62,491 bases of DNA from an uncultured Dorea sp. (lineage in GTDB: Bacteria; Bacillota; Clostridia; Lachnospirales; Lachnospiraceae): positions 1-62,491 of the forward strand of contig CAJUMF010000020.1 of NCBI GenBank assembly GCA_910586965.1. Reading direction: 5' to 3'. This document shows, in pieces, positions 8,759-18,245 of this stretch. The stretch's first letter is position 1. Each line of letters begins with the position of its first letter. A program made the translations under genes and the position numbers. Under the pieces are notes generated by a model. It searched no databases. It was not told where the DNA came from and worked only from the letters and a program-made list of their open reading frames with translations.

Positions 8759-8789
8759 TATCATAACATGTATTATAATACTATCATAA
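8759..8789 (-). promoter_or_regulatory. Regulator promoter with two candidate operator half-sites
   Basis: A TATAAT box (minus strand, 8772-8777) lies between two copies of TATCATAA (8759-8766 and 8782-8789). The same 8-mer, inverted, overlaps the start region of the frl operon. This suggests autoregulation by the GntR protein. No good -35 box is seen. Confidence 0.5.
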
Positions 8790-8824
8790 AACATTTTCCG
8801 GAGAATTACAACTTTTAAAGTACC

Positions 8825-9886
8825 TTATTTCCCATCCGCTTTCTGGATACATTTTTTTGCAAGCTCTTCTACTACAAGATTATTGAGCGCGGAAGCCTTA
8901 AGTTCTTCCTCTTCCACCTGCTCCTTGAGTGCTTCTACACTGTCATAACCATATTGCTCAACAATCTTTTCAAGCTCCTTTTCATATGCCTCATCGCTGA
9001 GGCTGATGTTTTCTTTCTTGGCTATCGCCTCTGTAACCAGCTTGGACTTAACACTCTGCTCTGCCGCCTGCGCTGCCTGCTTGTCGAATTCCTCCTCGTT
9101 GATCCCCATCTGACCCTGAAGGAACTCATCAAACTCCATGCCAAAAGACTTGGCCAGTTCCTCATACCGCTCCTTCAATGCTTTCTGAGTCTTTTCTTTC
9201 TCTCCATCCGGATATTTTTTAATCTCCGTATTCTCAAGCACCTCATTCCACACCTCGGAATACAGGTTATTCTCGTAATCCTGCTCTGCCGCATCCTCGA
9301 GCTGCTTTTTCACCTCTTCTTTATATTCCTCGACCGTCTTTGCCTTTTCGGAAAGCTTCGGCACTACCTCGTCAGTAAGCTCAGGCACCGTGCGCTCAGT
9401 AATCCTGTTCACCTTGATCGTGAATACCACATCCTTGCCTGCATACTCCGTATTGCCGTAATTGTCCGGAAACTTCCCGTCCCAGTCGAACTCATCGCCG
9501 ATCTTGTGCCCGATGATGCTGTCTTCAAATCCGTCGATAAAACTGTCAGAACCGATCTCCAGATCATGCTCCTTTGCTGAGCCTCCGTCAAATTCTTTCC
9601 CGTCTATCTTTCCGACAAAATCAATGTTGACGGTATCGCCGTCCTTGACTGCGCGGTCCTTAATATCCTTCGTCTCTGCCTGCGCATCAAGCGCGGCCCA
9701 GATCTTATGATCCACCTCCTCGTCCGTGATCTCACCGGGCTTTTGCACCTGTGCCACCTCAACCCCTTTATATTGGGTGATCTTAAGCGTATCCGTCTCC
9801 AGCCCTTTACTTGCCTCACATGCCGTCAAAAATGTGACGGCACAGATCATACCTGTCATTAACATTACGATTTTCTTTTTCATCAT
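8825..9886 (-). CDS. Secreted trigger-factor-like peptidyl-prolyl isomerase lipoprotein
   Basis: 353 residues (ATG 9886, or ATG 9883 with slightly better spacing behind AGGTG). Signal peptide with lipobox FLTAC. An FKBP-type isomerase domain follows at about 85-165 (VNIDFVGKIDGKEFDGG, IGHKIGDEFDWDGKFPDNYGN), then a long helical, acidic region like the C-terminal chaperone arms of trigger factor. The ribosome-binding N-domain is replaced by the signal peptide. The likely role is folding of exported proteins outside the membrane. Confidence 0.85.
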   Translation of the reverse strand: MMKKKIVMLMTGMICAVTFLTACEASKGLETDTLKITQYKGVEVAQVQKPGEITDEEVDHKIWAALDAQAETKDIKDRAVKDGDTVNIDFVGKIDGKEFDGGSAKEHDLEIGSDSFIDGFEDSIIGHKIGDEFDWDGKFPDNYGNTEYAGKDVVFTIKVNRITERTVPELTDEVVPKLSEKAKTVEEYKEEVKKQLEDAAEQDYENNLYSEVWNEVLENTEIKKYPDGEKEKTQKALKERYEELAKSFGMEFDEFLQGQMGINEEEFDKQAAQAAEQSVKSKLVTEAIAKKENISLSDEAYEKELEKIVEQYGYDSVEALKEQVEEEELKASALNNLVVEELAKKCIQKADGK

Positions 9887-9995
9887 ACACCTCTTGTTTC
9901 TTCATATTATGTTCAGTACTTTTTCATCCATATCGCTTGAGTATATCACATTCTCCCTCATATTAAAACCTTTTTCACACATATTTCACGTTCTC

Positions 9996-11471
9996 CTAAA
10001 GCACCGGGGAAAGAAGCCTGCAGAATTGCTCCTTCGCCCTGACAAACCATCCTCTCTGGCTATATTTCTTTCTGGTGATAATGGTGCTTTTTAAAATGTC
10101 GCTCTCAAATGCTTCCTCCAGCTTCCGCGTAGTCTTTGCACTGTATACCACCGCATTTACTTCAAAATTCAATGCAAAGCTCCGGATATCCATATTAGCC
10201 GTCCCCACACAGCTTACCAGCCCGTCAACGCAAAGGCATTTGCTGTGCAGGAAACCATTGTCATAGGTGTAGCACCTTGCCCCCGCCTCGATCATCTCGC
10301 CTGCGTAGGCGCAGGTGGCCCAGTACACAAAGGGATGATCCGGCTTACATGGGATCATGATCCGCACATCCACGCCGGATTTGGCTGCGATAACAAGCGC
10401 GTCTTTAATATTATCATCCGGAATAAAATACGGAGTCTGGATGTAGATCCTCTTCCGCGCCATATGGATAAGCCGCAGATAATTGTCACGGATCTTCGGG
10501 TACTTGGAGTCCGGGCCGCTGGTAATGATCTGGACCGGATCCCTGCCCTCACGGACATACTCCGGTATCTCAAACAAACTGTCGTCCAGGAACAGATTTT
10601 CCTTTGCCGCATAATTCCAGTCCAGCACGAACCGGACCGCCAGAGATGTCACCGTAGAGCCCTCGATGCAAAGATGGGTATCCCGCCAGTATCCAAACTT
10701 CCGGCTCCTTCCGAGGTATTCCCGGCCGATATTGAAGCCCCCCATAAAACCAAGCCGCCCGTCGATGACTACAATCTTCCTGTGGTTGCGGTAATTGATA
10801 CGAAACTGGAATTTCCCCAGGAGTGCCGGAAAGAACTCTGCCACCTCGATTCCCGCCGCCCGAAGCCTTGCCCAGTCAGCCCTTCTCATTCCCCGGCAGC
10901 CCATACTGTCAAACAGCACTCTGACTTTGACTCCCTGACCTGCCTTTCGGACCAGTACCGCCTCAATCTCCTGCCACAACTCATCATTACGGATAATATA
11001 ATACTCCATGTGGATATACTTCTTCGCATGTTCCATCTCATACAAAAGATCCCTGAATTTATCCTCCCCATCTGTATAAACACGAATGTCATTGTTATCT
11101 GTCAATACCGCCTCGCCCTCGTTCAGATTATAAAGGATCAGCCGTTTAAACCGTTCAAGCTCCGGATCCCGCAGCCTAAGCTTCTTCCGGAAGATCGACT
11201 CCTCCTGACGCCGGACCGCATATTTTATCTCACCTTCAATTTCCTTCATCTTAAACATCCGGTCTTTGTGGAAATTCTGCGCCAGGACAAGATATAGGAC
11301 AAAGCCGATCACCGGTATAAAATACAAAAGCAGAAGCCAGGCCCACACTGTAGTAGGATTGCGCCTCTGAAAAAAGATAATCAGTAAGGAAAATATGATA
11401 TTAATAATAAAAAGATGCTCCAAGATCCATCTGTAGCCTTCCACAATACTGTCAATGATCAAATCCGGCAT
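9996..11471 (-). CDS. cls: Cardiolipin synthase (PLD family)
   Basis: 491 residues. Two N-terminal membrane segments (about 15-35 and 42-62) form the usual hairpin, followed by two phospholipase D motifs: NHRKIVVIDGRLGFMGG (about 230) and LHSKCLCVDGLVSCVGTANMD (about 408). Joins phosphatidylglycerol molecules at the inner membrane face. Length is normal for bacterial Cls. The gene diverges from the small membrane-protein gene at 11615. Confidence 0.93.
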   Translation of the reverse strand: MPDLIIDSIVEGYRWILEHLFIINIIFSLLIIFFQRRNPTTVWAWLLLLYFIPVIGFVLYLVLAQNFHKDRMFKMKEIEGEIKYAVRRQEESIFRKKLRLRDPELERFKRLILYNLNEGEAVLTDNNDIRVYTDGEDKFRDLLYEMEHAKKYIHMEYYIIRNDELWQEIEAVLVRKAGQGVKVRVLFDSMGCRGMRRADWARLRAAGIEVAEFFPALLGKFQFRINYRNHRKIVVIDGRLGFMGGFNIGREYLGRSRKFGYWRDTHLCIEGSTVTSLAVRFVLDWNYAAKENLFLDDSLFEIPEYVREGRDPVQIITSGPDSKYPKIRDNYLRLIHMARKRIYIQTPYFIPDDNIKDALVIAAKSGVDVRIMIPCKPDHPFVYWATCAYAGEMIEAGARCYTYDNGFLHSKCLCVDGLVSCVGTANMDIRSFALNFEVNAVVYSAKTTRKLEEAFESDILKSTIITRKKYSQRGWFVRAKEQFCRLLSPVL

Positions 11472-11549
11472 TCACACCACCCCGTTTTTGCTGATATTAT
11501 CATTATATAATCTTTCTTCACAAAAGTAACCCCTAAAATCTCAAATCAC

Positions 11550-11578
11550 TTGCACTCGTCCCAAAAGAATGATACAAT
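11550..11578 (+). promoter_or_regulatory. Promoter for the 11615 gene
   Basis: TTGCAC (11550-11555), 17-base spacer, TACAAT (11573-11578), followed by AGGAGG at 11603-11608. Confidence 0.65.
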
Positions 11579-11614
11579 GTATTTCGTGAAAATGAGAGAG
11601 ACAGGAGGTTCCCA

Positions 11615-12055
11615 GTGAGTAAAGTAACAATCATATTATTAGTGATTTTAATTGTATTAATCGTTGCATGTGTAGTATTATATTTTCTCGGAAAGAAAGC
11701 GGAAAAACGGCAGGCCGAGCAGCAGGAACAGTTAGCTGCAGCGGCTCAGACAGTATCTATGCTGATTATTGACAAGGCCAAGCTACGGCTGAAAGATGCC
11801 GGCTTCCCCTCCGTGGTAGTCGAGAACACACCTAAGTATCTGCGTCGTTCCAAGGTTCCCGTTGTAAAGGCTAAGATAGGCCCAAAGGTTATGATTTTAA
11901 TGTGTGATGCTGAGATTTTCCCGATGGTCCCGGTAAAAAAAGAAGTAAAAGCAACCATCAGCGGCATCTATATCACTGCAGTCAGAGGCATCCGCGGTCC
12001 GCTTGAAACTCCTCAAAAAAAGAAAGGATTTTTAGCAAAACTGCGCGGCAAATAG
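11615..12055 (+). CDS. Single-pass membrane protein of unknown function
   Basis: 146 residues starting with GTG at 11615, supported by AGGAGG six bases upstream. One N-terminal membrane helix (about 5-25), a short charged coiled stretch, then a soluble alpha/beta region (SKVPVVKAKIGPKVMILMCD) and a basic C-terminus. I do not recognise a named family; it looks like a conserved Clostridia membrane-anchored protein. Monocistronic, with a terminator directly behind. Confidence 0.8.
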   Translation: MSKVTIILLVILIVLIVACVVLYFLGKKAEKRQAEQQEQLAAAAQTVSMLIIDKAKLRLKDAGFPSVVVENTPKYLRRSKVPVVKAKIGPKVMILMCDAEIFPMVPVKKEVKATISGIYITAVRGIRGPLETPQKKKGFLAKLRGK

Positions 12056-12075
12056 ATATCATTAAGAATTTTGAA

Positions 12076-12107
12076 AGGACAGGCTCTCTTGCCTGTCCTC
12101 TTCTTAT
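12076..12107 (+). terminator. Terminator after the 11615 gene
   Basis: GGACAGGC/GCCTGTCC stem (12077-12084 with 12091-12098), then TCTTCTT. On the other strand it is followed by TTTC, so it may also stop transcripts of the 12111 gene. Confidence 0.75.
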
Positions 12108-12110
12108 GCA

Positions 12111-12554
12111 TTATCCCGGAGCATTTGCCCGGATATTCATCTTAATATCGCAATTTGCTACTTTTTCACTATTAATATCCAACTCATAATTTACTCGGAC
12201 ATCAATATTTCTTTCTGTAACATCAACTTGCATGTTTTTTGTAAAAATACCAATCAATAATTCACCATAGGGTGTTTCATACTGAGTCATATTGATCTTA
12301 TCTCTCTCAAAAATCATCTTCGTATTTGCAAGCCCGCTTTTTTTTATCTCTAACAGATTATTCCCTGCAATTCTGATTTTATTCTGGATGGTTCCCGGCA
12401 TTCCTTCTACCATCTCATCATAGATTACATAATGTTTTCCATTCTTCAAATAATATGTTGCCGGCGTGATCACCTCGATCGGTTCGTTCTCATCTTCATC
12501 CGGGACAGAATCATAATGCAGTCCTGAAATGGTCAGTAATACCTCTTTCGTCAT
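12111..12554 (-). CDS. DUF1934 family protein (YwiB-like beta-barrel)
   Basis: 147 residues from ATG 12554, which has AGGTGA upstream. Small lipocalin-like barrel family: ITPATYYLKNGKHYVIYDE, MTQYETPYGELLIGIFTK and LDINSEKVANCDIKMNI are typical. Function unknown. Last gene of the dnaE-pfkA cluster. Confidence 0.82.
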   Translation of the reverse strand: MTKEVLLTISGLHYDSVPDEDENEPIEVITPATYYLKNGKHYVIYDEMVEGMPGTIQNKIRIAGNNLLEIKKSGLANTKMIFERDKINMTQYETPYGELLIGIFTKNMQVDVTERNIDVRVNYELDINSEKVANCDIKMNIRANAPG

Positions 12555-12576
12555 ATAATCACCTTTTATAAAATCT

Positions 12577-13554
12577 TTACAGGGCAAGCCTCTGCGCAAT
12601 ATCATACTGATATTCCGGAATCTCTTTCTTCATGCTCAGTGCTTCGTCAATGTCAAAATCCTTGTACTCTCCGTGCTGATAACCAACTACTCGGTTAGTC
12701 TTTCCTTCACAGAGAAGGTCAACTGCCATTGCACCCATAATAGAAGCATAGACCCTGTCCTTACATGTCGGGCTTCCGCCGCGCTGCATGTGTCCGATAA
12801 TTGTTGCTCTTGTCTCCATGCCCGTAGCTTCTTCGATTCTCTTAGCCATATTCATAGAATCTCCGATACCCTCTGCATTGATGATAATGTAGTTCTTCTT
12901 GCCGCGCTTTCTGCACGCCTGAATATCCTCTATGATAATCTGCTCATTATAATCGTGCTCCTCCGGCATAAGGATACGCTCTGCACCGTTGGCAATACCG
13001 CACCACAATGCCAGATATCCTGCGTCTCTTCCCATAACCTCAATAATGGAGCATCTCTCATGGGAGGTTGATGTATCACGTACTTTGTCAATGGCTTCCA
13101 TCGCAGTATTCACCGCTGTATCAAAACCAATCGTGTACTCTGTACATGCGATGTCAAGATCGATCGTTCCCGGGATGCCGATAGTGTTGATCCCATAATA
13201 TGCCAATCTCTGTGCACCTGCAAAGGAACCATCTCCTCCGATGACTACCATCCCGTCAATGCCGTACTTTTTACAGATTGCCGCTGCTTTTTGCTGTCCT
13301 TCTTCCGTACGCATGGAATGGCACCGCGCGGTCTGGAGAATCGTTCCGCCCCGCTGGATCGTGTCAGACACATCTCTGGCCGACAGATCGATGATCTCTT
13401 CATTAAGAAGCCCCTGATAACCTCTGCGGATCCCTCTTACTCTAAGACCTTTTCCCAATGCGGTTCTTACCACTGCACGGATTGCAGCATTCATTCCCGG
13501 CGCATCTCCACCGCTTGTCAGAACACCGATTGTACGAATTGTTTTTTCTCCCAT
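12577..13554 (-). CDS. pfkA: ATP-dependent 6-phosphofructokinase
   Basis: 325 residues from ATG 13554 (GGAGG upstream). GVLTSGGDAPGMNAA and VIGGDGSFAGA form the ATP site; the Gly in GGDGS points to ATP rather than pyrophosphate. IPGTIDLDI holds both catalytic-loop aspartates, but Leu replaces the usual Asn between them. HMQRGGSPTCKDR and the C-terminal end are normal. Catalyses the committed glycolytic step; lies 65 bases after dnaE, a common Firmicutes neighbourhood. Confidence 0.95.
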   Translation of the reverse strand: MGEKTIRTIGVLTSGGDAPGMNAAIRAVVRTALGKGLRVRGIRRGYQGLLNEEIIDLSARDVSDTIQRGGTILQTARCHSMRTEEGQQKAAAICKKYGIDGMVVIGGDGSFAGAQRLAYYGINTIGIPGTIDLDIACTEYTIGFDTAVNTAMEAIDKVRDTSTSHERCSIIEVMGRDAGYLALWCGIANGAERILMPEEHDYNEQIIIEDIQACRKRGKKNYIIINAEGIGDSMNMAKRIEEATGMETRATIIGHMQRGGSPTCKDRVYASIMGAMAVDLLCEGKTNRVVGYQHGEYKDFDIDEALSMKKEIPEYQYDIAQRLAL

Positions 13555-13619
13555 GTTAATCCCTCCATTCATCTATCTCAAATATATCTTAACTCGGCAA
13601 CATTGTACATGAAATATAA

Positions 13620-16600
13620 CTAATTTTCAATGGCCTTTTCTATCAGTTTTACACAAGATTCACCAAGATAATTCGTCAACCTGCTTAATAGCCCTGCATC
13701 CGCCCGGACATTCCTGTTGGCGCCAAGACGCTTCATCGCCCGCTCTGCCTTGCAGTATATGATCACCCAGTCTCTCCCTTCCGATTCTCCGATGATCTCA
13801 TAAAGCTCCTGCTCGCGTCTTTGAAAATCCGCCTTGCTGTCAAACTGAAGCCACAGCTCTTTTTTCGTCTGGTCAAAGGGGATGATCTCCTCGCAGATCA
13901 GGCGGCTCGGTGCTTCGTCCTCCTCAGATACACGTCCTCTTATGAATATCTTATTCTCTTCCTCCAGATACTCGCGGTTCTTCTCATAATCTCTCGGAAA
14001 TACGATAACCTCCACCGTTCCCATCAGATCCTCTATCGTAAGGAAAGCCATCACCTGATTCTTTTTTGTATATTTGATCGTCTTAGCTGCGATCATACCT
14101 CCAATCGTCTCTTTCACGCCGTCACGTACTTTCGTGCGCCCGACCTCATCATCCACCTGGAAATCGAGAGTTGTGCGCGTAATATTTTTCCGCCACTTCT
14201 CTTCGTACTCTTCCATAGGATGACCGCTCAAGTATACACCTAAGACTTCCTTTTCAAAGCCAAGCTTTGCCTCCTTTTCATATTCACCTACATCCGGAAG
14301 CGGAATCTCGAACTCCGCCTTCTGGTCATCACTCACCATATCAAAAAGAGACATCTGTCCGGTCATGGAATATTTCTGCTCACGGATTATCTGCTCCATG
14401 ATCTGGGCATAGACGACCATAAGCTGCTTTCTCGTGCCTGGGAGACTGTCGAAAGTTCCGGATTTGATAAAGTTTTCTATCGTCTTTTTATTCAGCTCCT
14501 TCACCGACATCCGCTCAATAAAGTCTTTGAGATTCTTGAACAGTCCATGCTTCTTTCGCTCTTCCAAGATCACTTCGATGATCGGGCGGCCAATACTTTT
14601 TATAGCAGAAAGGGCATAGCGGATATTCCCATTGTCCACCGAGAATGTCCCTACACCTTTATTGATGTCCGGCGGCAGGATGTCAATACCCATCTGGCGG
14701 CAGGTATAGATATATTCTGCTACCTTTCCCGGATTATCGATCACCGATGTCATAAGCGCCGCCATAAATTCCACCGGATAATAATATTTCAGCCACGCTG
14801 TCTGGTAAGATACCACGGCGTATGCTGCCGCGTGGGATTTATTAAACGCATATTTGGCAAAGTCGATCATCTCATCGTAGATCTTGTTGGCAATCCGTTC
14901 ATCGATCCCATTAGCGATACAGCCCGGAACATTCTCCTCCCGGTTACCGTAGACAAAGTTCTGCCGCTCTTTCTGCATGACATCGCCCTTTTTCTTAGAC
15001 ATAGCACGTCTGAGGAGATCGCTTCGTCCCAGGGTATACCCGGCCAGATCCCGCACAATCTGCATCACCTGCTCCTGATAGACGATACAGCCGTAGGTGG
15101 GCGATAAGATCGGCTCAAGCTGCGGACAGTCATAGGTGATCGTCTCCGGATGATTCTTCCCCCGGATATACTGAGGGATAAAGTCCATCGGCCCGGGGCG
15201 GTACAGGGATATCCCTGCGATAATATCCTCAAGGCTCTTTGGCTTTAATTCCTTCATAAAATTTTTCATGCCGCCGCTTTCAAGCTGGAATATCCCGTCA
15301 TTCCTGCCTGTCCCGACAGCAGCAAGGACAGCCGCGTCATCGTAATCAATCTTATTGATGTCAATCTCTTTCCCGCTGCTTTCACTGGCAAGCTTTACCG
15401 CGTCCCGGATAACGGTAAGGGTACGGAGACCGAGAAAATCCATCTTCAGCAATCCAAGCTCCTCTAACGTCGTCATGGTGAACTGGGTGACAGCAGAGCC
15501 GTCGGAGCCGAGGGACAAGGGCACATACTCATCGATGTCCTTCTGACTGATCACCACTCCGGCCGCGTGCATGGATGTGTGCCTCGGCAGCCCTTCAAGG
15601 CGCATGGAGGCATCCACCAGTTCTTTTACCTGCGGATCTTCTGCATACGCCTTCTTAAGATCCGGACTTTCTCTAAGCGCCCGCTCAAGCGTGATATTAG
15701 GCTCCTTCGGGATCATCTTCGAGATAGAATCCACATACGCATAGGGAAGATCCATCACGCGGCCAACATCCCGGATCACACCCCTGGCAGCCATCGTACC
15801 AAAGGTAACGATCTGCACGACCCGGTCCTCACCATATTTTCTCACCACATAATCAATGACTTCCTGGCGTCTCTCAAAACAGAAATCCACGTCAATATCC
15901 GGCATAGACACACGCTCCGGATTCAAGAACCTTTCAAACAGGAGCTGATATTTGATCGGGTCTATAGTGGTGATCCCAAGACAGTAGGACACGATGCTGC
16001 CCGCCGCAGACCCCCGCCCCGGCCCGACCATGATCTCATGGTCCCTTGCATATTTAATAAAATCCCACACAATAAGAAAATAATCCACATAACCCATGGA
16101 CTTAATGACAGAAAGCTCGTACTCGAGCCTTTTCGTCAACATCTCATCGGGCTTTTCATACCTTTGCTTTAATCCCTCATAACAAAGCTTATTCAGGTAC
16201 TCCCAGGACGTGTACCCTTCCGGCACATCGTACTTTGGAAGCTTTGTAACACCGAATTCAATCTCCACATTGCAGCGTTCTGCGATTTTCTGCGTGTTCT
16301 CAAGAGCATTCAGCGCGTACGGGAAAAGCTCTCTCATCTCTTCCTCGGACTTGATATAATACTGTCCCCCCTCATAACGCATACGCTTCTCATCAGACAG
16401 CTTCTTTCCTGTCTGAATACACAAAAGCATGTCGTGAGGCTTTTCATCTTCCGCGTAAGTGTAATGGATATCATTGGTCGCCACCAACTCAATCCCTGTC
16501 TCCTGAGACATCCGAAGAAGAGCCTGGTTCGCCTGGCGCTGCTGCGGCAGCCCGTGATCCTGAAGCTCTAAAAAGAAATTCCCTTTGCCGAAAATATCCT

Positions 16601-17090
16601 GGTAACGAAGCGCTGCCTCTTTTGCCTCCTCATACATCCCTCTTAGGATATCCCGCTGGACTTCTCCCGCCAGACAGGCACTCAGCGCAATGATCCCCTC
16701 ATGATACTGCCGAAGCAGGGCCAGGTCCACACGGGGCTTGTAGTAGTACCCTTCGGTAAATCCTCTGGATACGATCTTCATCAGATTGTGATAGCCAAGA
16801 TCATTCTCAGCCAGAAGCACCAGATGATAATATCGGTCGTCGCCGCTTCCCACTGCTTCTTTATCGAACCTTGAACCAGGCGCCACATACACCTCGCATC
16901 CAAGGACAGGCCGAATCCCTGCTGCCTTCGCCGCACGGTAAAAATCAATCACTCCGAACATCACACCGTGGTCTGTGATCGCTACGCTGTCCATCCCTAA
17001 TTCCTTAACCCGTGCGATACATTCTTTAATTTTATTCGATCCATCTAAGAGACTGTACTCTGTATGTACATGTAAATGCGCAAAACTCAT
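13620..17090 (-). CDS. dnaE: DNA polymerase III alpha subunit, DnaE type
   Basis: 1156 residues. N-terminal PHP domain (HLHVHTEYSLLDGSNK), palm with MPDIDVDF catalytic aspartates (about 395-400) and GPGRGSAAGSIVSY, then finger, HhH and OB-fold regions towards the C-terminus (VEVIVFPRDYEKN). Firmicutes use DnaE together with PolC for replication. Complete and normal in length. Confidence 0.96.
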   Translation of the reverse strand: MSFAHLHVHTEYSLLDGSNKIKECIARVKELGMDSVAITDHGVMFGVIDFYRAAKAAGIRPVLGCEVYVAPGSRFDKEAVGSGDDRYYHLVLLAENDLGYHNLMKIVSRGFTEGYYYKPRVDLALLRQYHEGIIALSACLAGEVQRDILRGMYEEAKEAALRYQDIFGKGNFFLELQDHGLPQQRQANQALLRMSQETGIELVATNDIHYTYAEDEKPHDMLLCIQTGKKLSDEKRMRYEGGQYYIKSEEEMRELFPYALNALENTQKIAERCNVEIEFGVTKLPKYDVPEGYTSWEYLNKLCYEGLKQRYEKPDEMLTKRLEYELSVIKSMGYVDYFLIVWDFIKYARDHEIMVGPGRGSAAGSIVSYCLGITTIDPIKYQLLFERFLNPERVSMPDIDVDFCFERRQEVIDYVVRKYGEDRVVQIVTFGTMAARGVIRDVGRVMDLPYAYVDSISKMIPKEPNITLERALRESPDLKKAYAEDPQVKELVDASMRLEGLPRHTSMHAAGVVISQKDIDEYVPLSLGSDGSAVTQFTMTTLEELGLLKMDFLGLRTLTVIRDAVKLASESSGKEIDINKIDYDDAAVLAAVGTGRNDGIFQLESGGMKNFMKELKPKSLEDIIAGISLYRPGPMDFIPQYIRGKNHPETITYDCPQLEPILSPTYGCIVYQEQVMQIVRDLAGYTLGRSDLLRRAMSKKKGDVMQKERQNFVYGNREENVPGCIANGIDERIANKIYDEMIDFAKYAFNKSHAAAYAVVSYQTAWLKYYYPVEFMAALMTSVIDNPGKVAEYIYTCRQMGIDILPPDINKGVGTFSVDNGNIRYALSAIKSIGRPIIEVILEERKKHGLFKNLKDFIERMSVKELNKKTIENFIKSGTFDSLPGTRKQLMVVYAQIMEQIIREQKYSMTGQMSLFDMVSDDQKAEFEIPLPDVGEYEKEAKLGFEKEVLGVYLSGHPMEEYEEKWRKNITRTTLDFQVDDEVGRTKVRDGVKETIGGMIAAKTIKYTKKNQVMAFLTIEDLMGTVEVIVFPRDYEKNREYLEEENKIFIRGRVSEEDEAPSRLICEEIIPFDQTKKELWLQFDSKADFQRREQELYEIIGESEGRDWVIIYCKAERAMKRLGANRNVRADAGLLSRLTNYLGESCVKLIEKAIEN

Positions 17091-17195
17091 GCTATCAACC
17101 CCGTTTTCTTACCTTTCTGCCGCTGCTTTTCTCGTGTCATCCTGACCGTTTCTTATCTTCTCATGATAGCATGTCCCGCCGATTTTATCAAACAG

Positions 17196-18245
17196 TTACT
17201 TTTCCCCTTTCTGCTCAAGCCTCAGGTTCACCACCAGCGCAAATGCGATAATCCCATACGCTACAAAGCTACGGAAATACTCGCCCAGAGACGCATTTGC
17301 AAAAGCATTGCGCCCTGCAAGGGGCGACAGAACGAACAGCGTATGAAGGAGCACCACCCCGATAAATGCATTTTTTACCCCCGCCTTGCGGATGCTTGCC
17401 CCTCCTGCCAGGAGCGCCGCACAGGCGAACTTCTCCGTGTCCAGATGCTCCGTGTAGACATTGAGGGAGCCGATATTCTGAAGATACACGAACTGCCCAA
17501 GCGCCGCGAACACGGTAGACAAAACGATGACGATAATCCTCACCCGGTCGGTGTCAATCCCGATATTCGCCGCTTTCTCTTCGCTCATCCCTACCGCCTT
17601 TATCTTCTGCCCCAGCGGCGTGTGCATCAGGTAGTACACAAAAAAGCCGCACACAATGATCATCGCCAAAAGCAGCACGGAAATCTTCGCCTTCCCGATG
17701 CTGAATACGCCGAGGTTGTCGAACACTTGCTTAAAGGTCTTTAAATCCACCATATTTTTCACGCCGATTCCGGTGGACAGCACCAGCTTTTTGTTAAACA
17801 CATGGATGACCGTGCCAAAGCCCGCCACGAAGATAAGCTGGTAAATGTAATTGGCAAGAAAGCCCACGACGATGGACGTCACCATCTCCCTGCCCCTTAC
17901 CTTATTAAGGAGCCGCCCAATCACATATCCGACGCCGGCCGCCGCGGCCAGGGAGACAAGCAGCACAAGCGCCGCCCCTTTTCCACCCATGATATTAAAA
18001 TTCAGCACGATGATAAAACATGCCTGCGTAATCATCGTTCCGATAACCACCGCAAAATTAAGCCCCATCCCCGCCATAATCGGGAAAATAAGCGCCAGCA
18101 CCAGTATGATATTACGGATAAATCTGAGCGCCACCTGCTCCGCAAGAAACAGAAAGCTGATTCCTGACAGGATAAAGCAGAGAATACTGAACACAATGAA
18201 AGTAGCCGGTACAATCAGCTCATCCTTACGAACCTTTTTCATCAT
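17196..18245 (-). CDS. ABC transporter permease (RbsC/BPL-type), second of pair
   Basis: 349 residues; start at 18245 behind GGAGGAG, overlapping the preceding stop (ATGA). About nine membrane segments. VGMSEEKAANIGIDTDRVRIIVIVLS is the cytoplasmic coupling loop of ribose/nucleoside-type permeases. With the 18242 permease, the 19257 ATPase and the DUF3798 lipoprotein it forms one importer. Substrate unknown. Confidence 0.85.
   Translation of the reverse strand: MMKKVRKDELIVPATFIVFSILCFILSGISFLFLAEQVALRFIRNIILVLALIFPIMAGMGLNFAVVIGTMITQACFIIVLNFNIMGGKGAALVLLVSLAAAAGVGYVIGRLLNKVRGREMVTSIVVGFLANYIYQLIFVAGFGTVIHVFNKKLVLSTGIGVKNMVDLKTFKQVFDNLGVFSIGKAKISVLLLAMIIVCGFFVYYLMHTPLGQKIKAVGMSEEKAANIGIDTDRVRIIVIVLSTVFAALGQFVYLQNIGSLNVYTEHLDTEKFACAALLAGGASIRKAGVKNAFIGVVLLHTLFVLSPLAGRNAFANASLGEYFRSFVAYGIIAFALVVNLRLEQKGEK

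Noticed and set aside
10245..11297. 350-codon open frame on the plus strand
   Set aside because: Antisense shadow of cardiolipin synthase; no ribosome site and no family resemblance.
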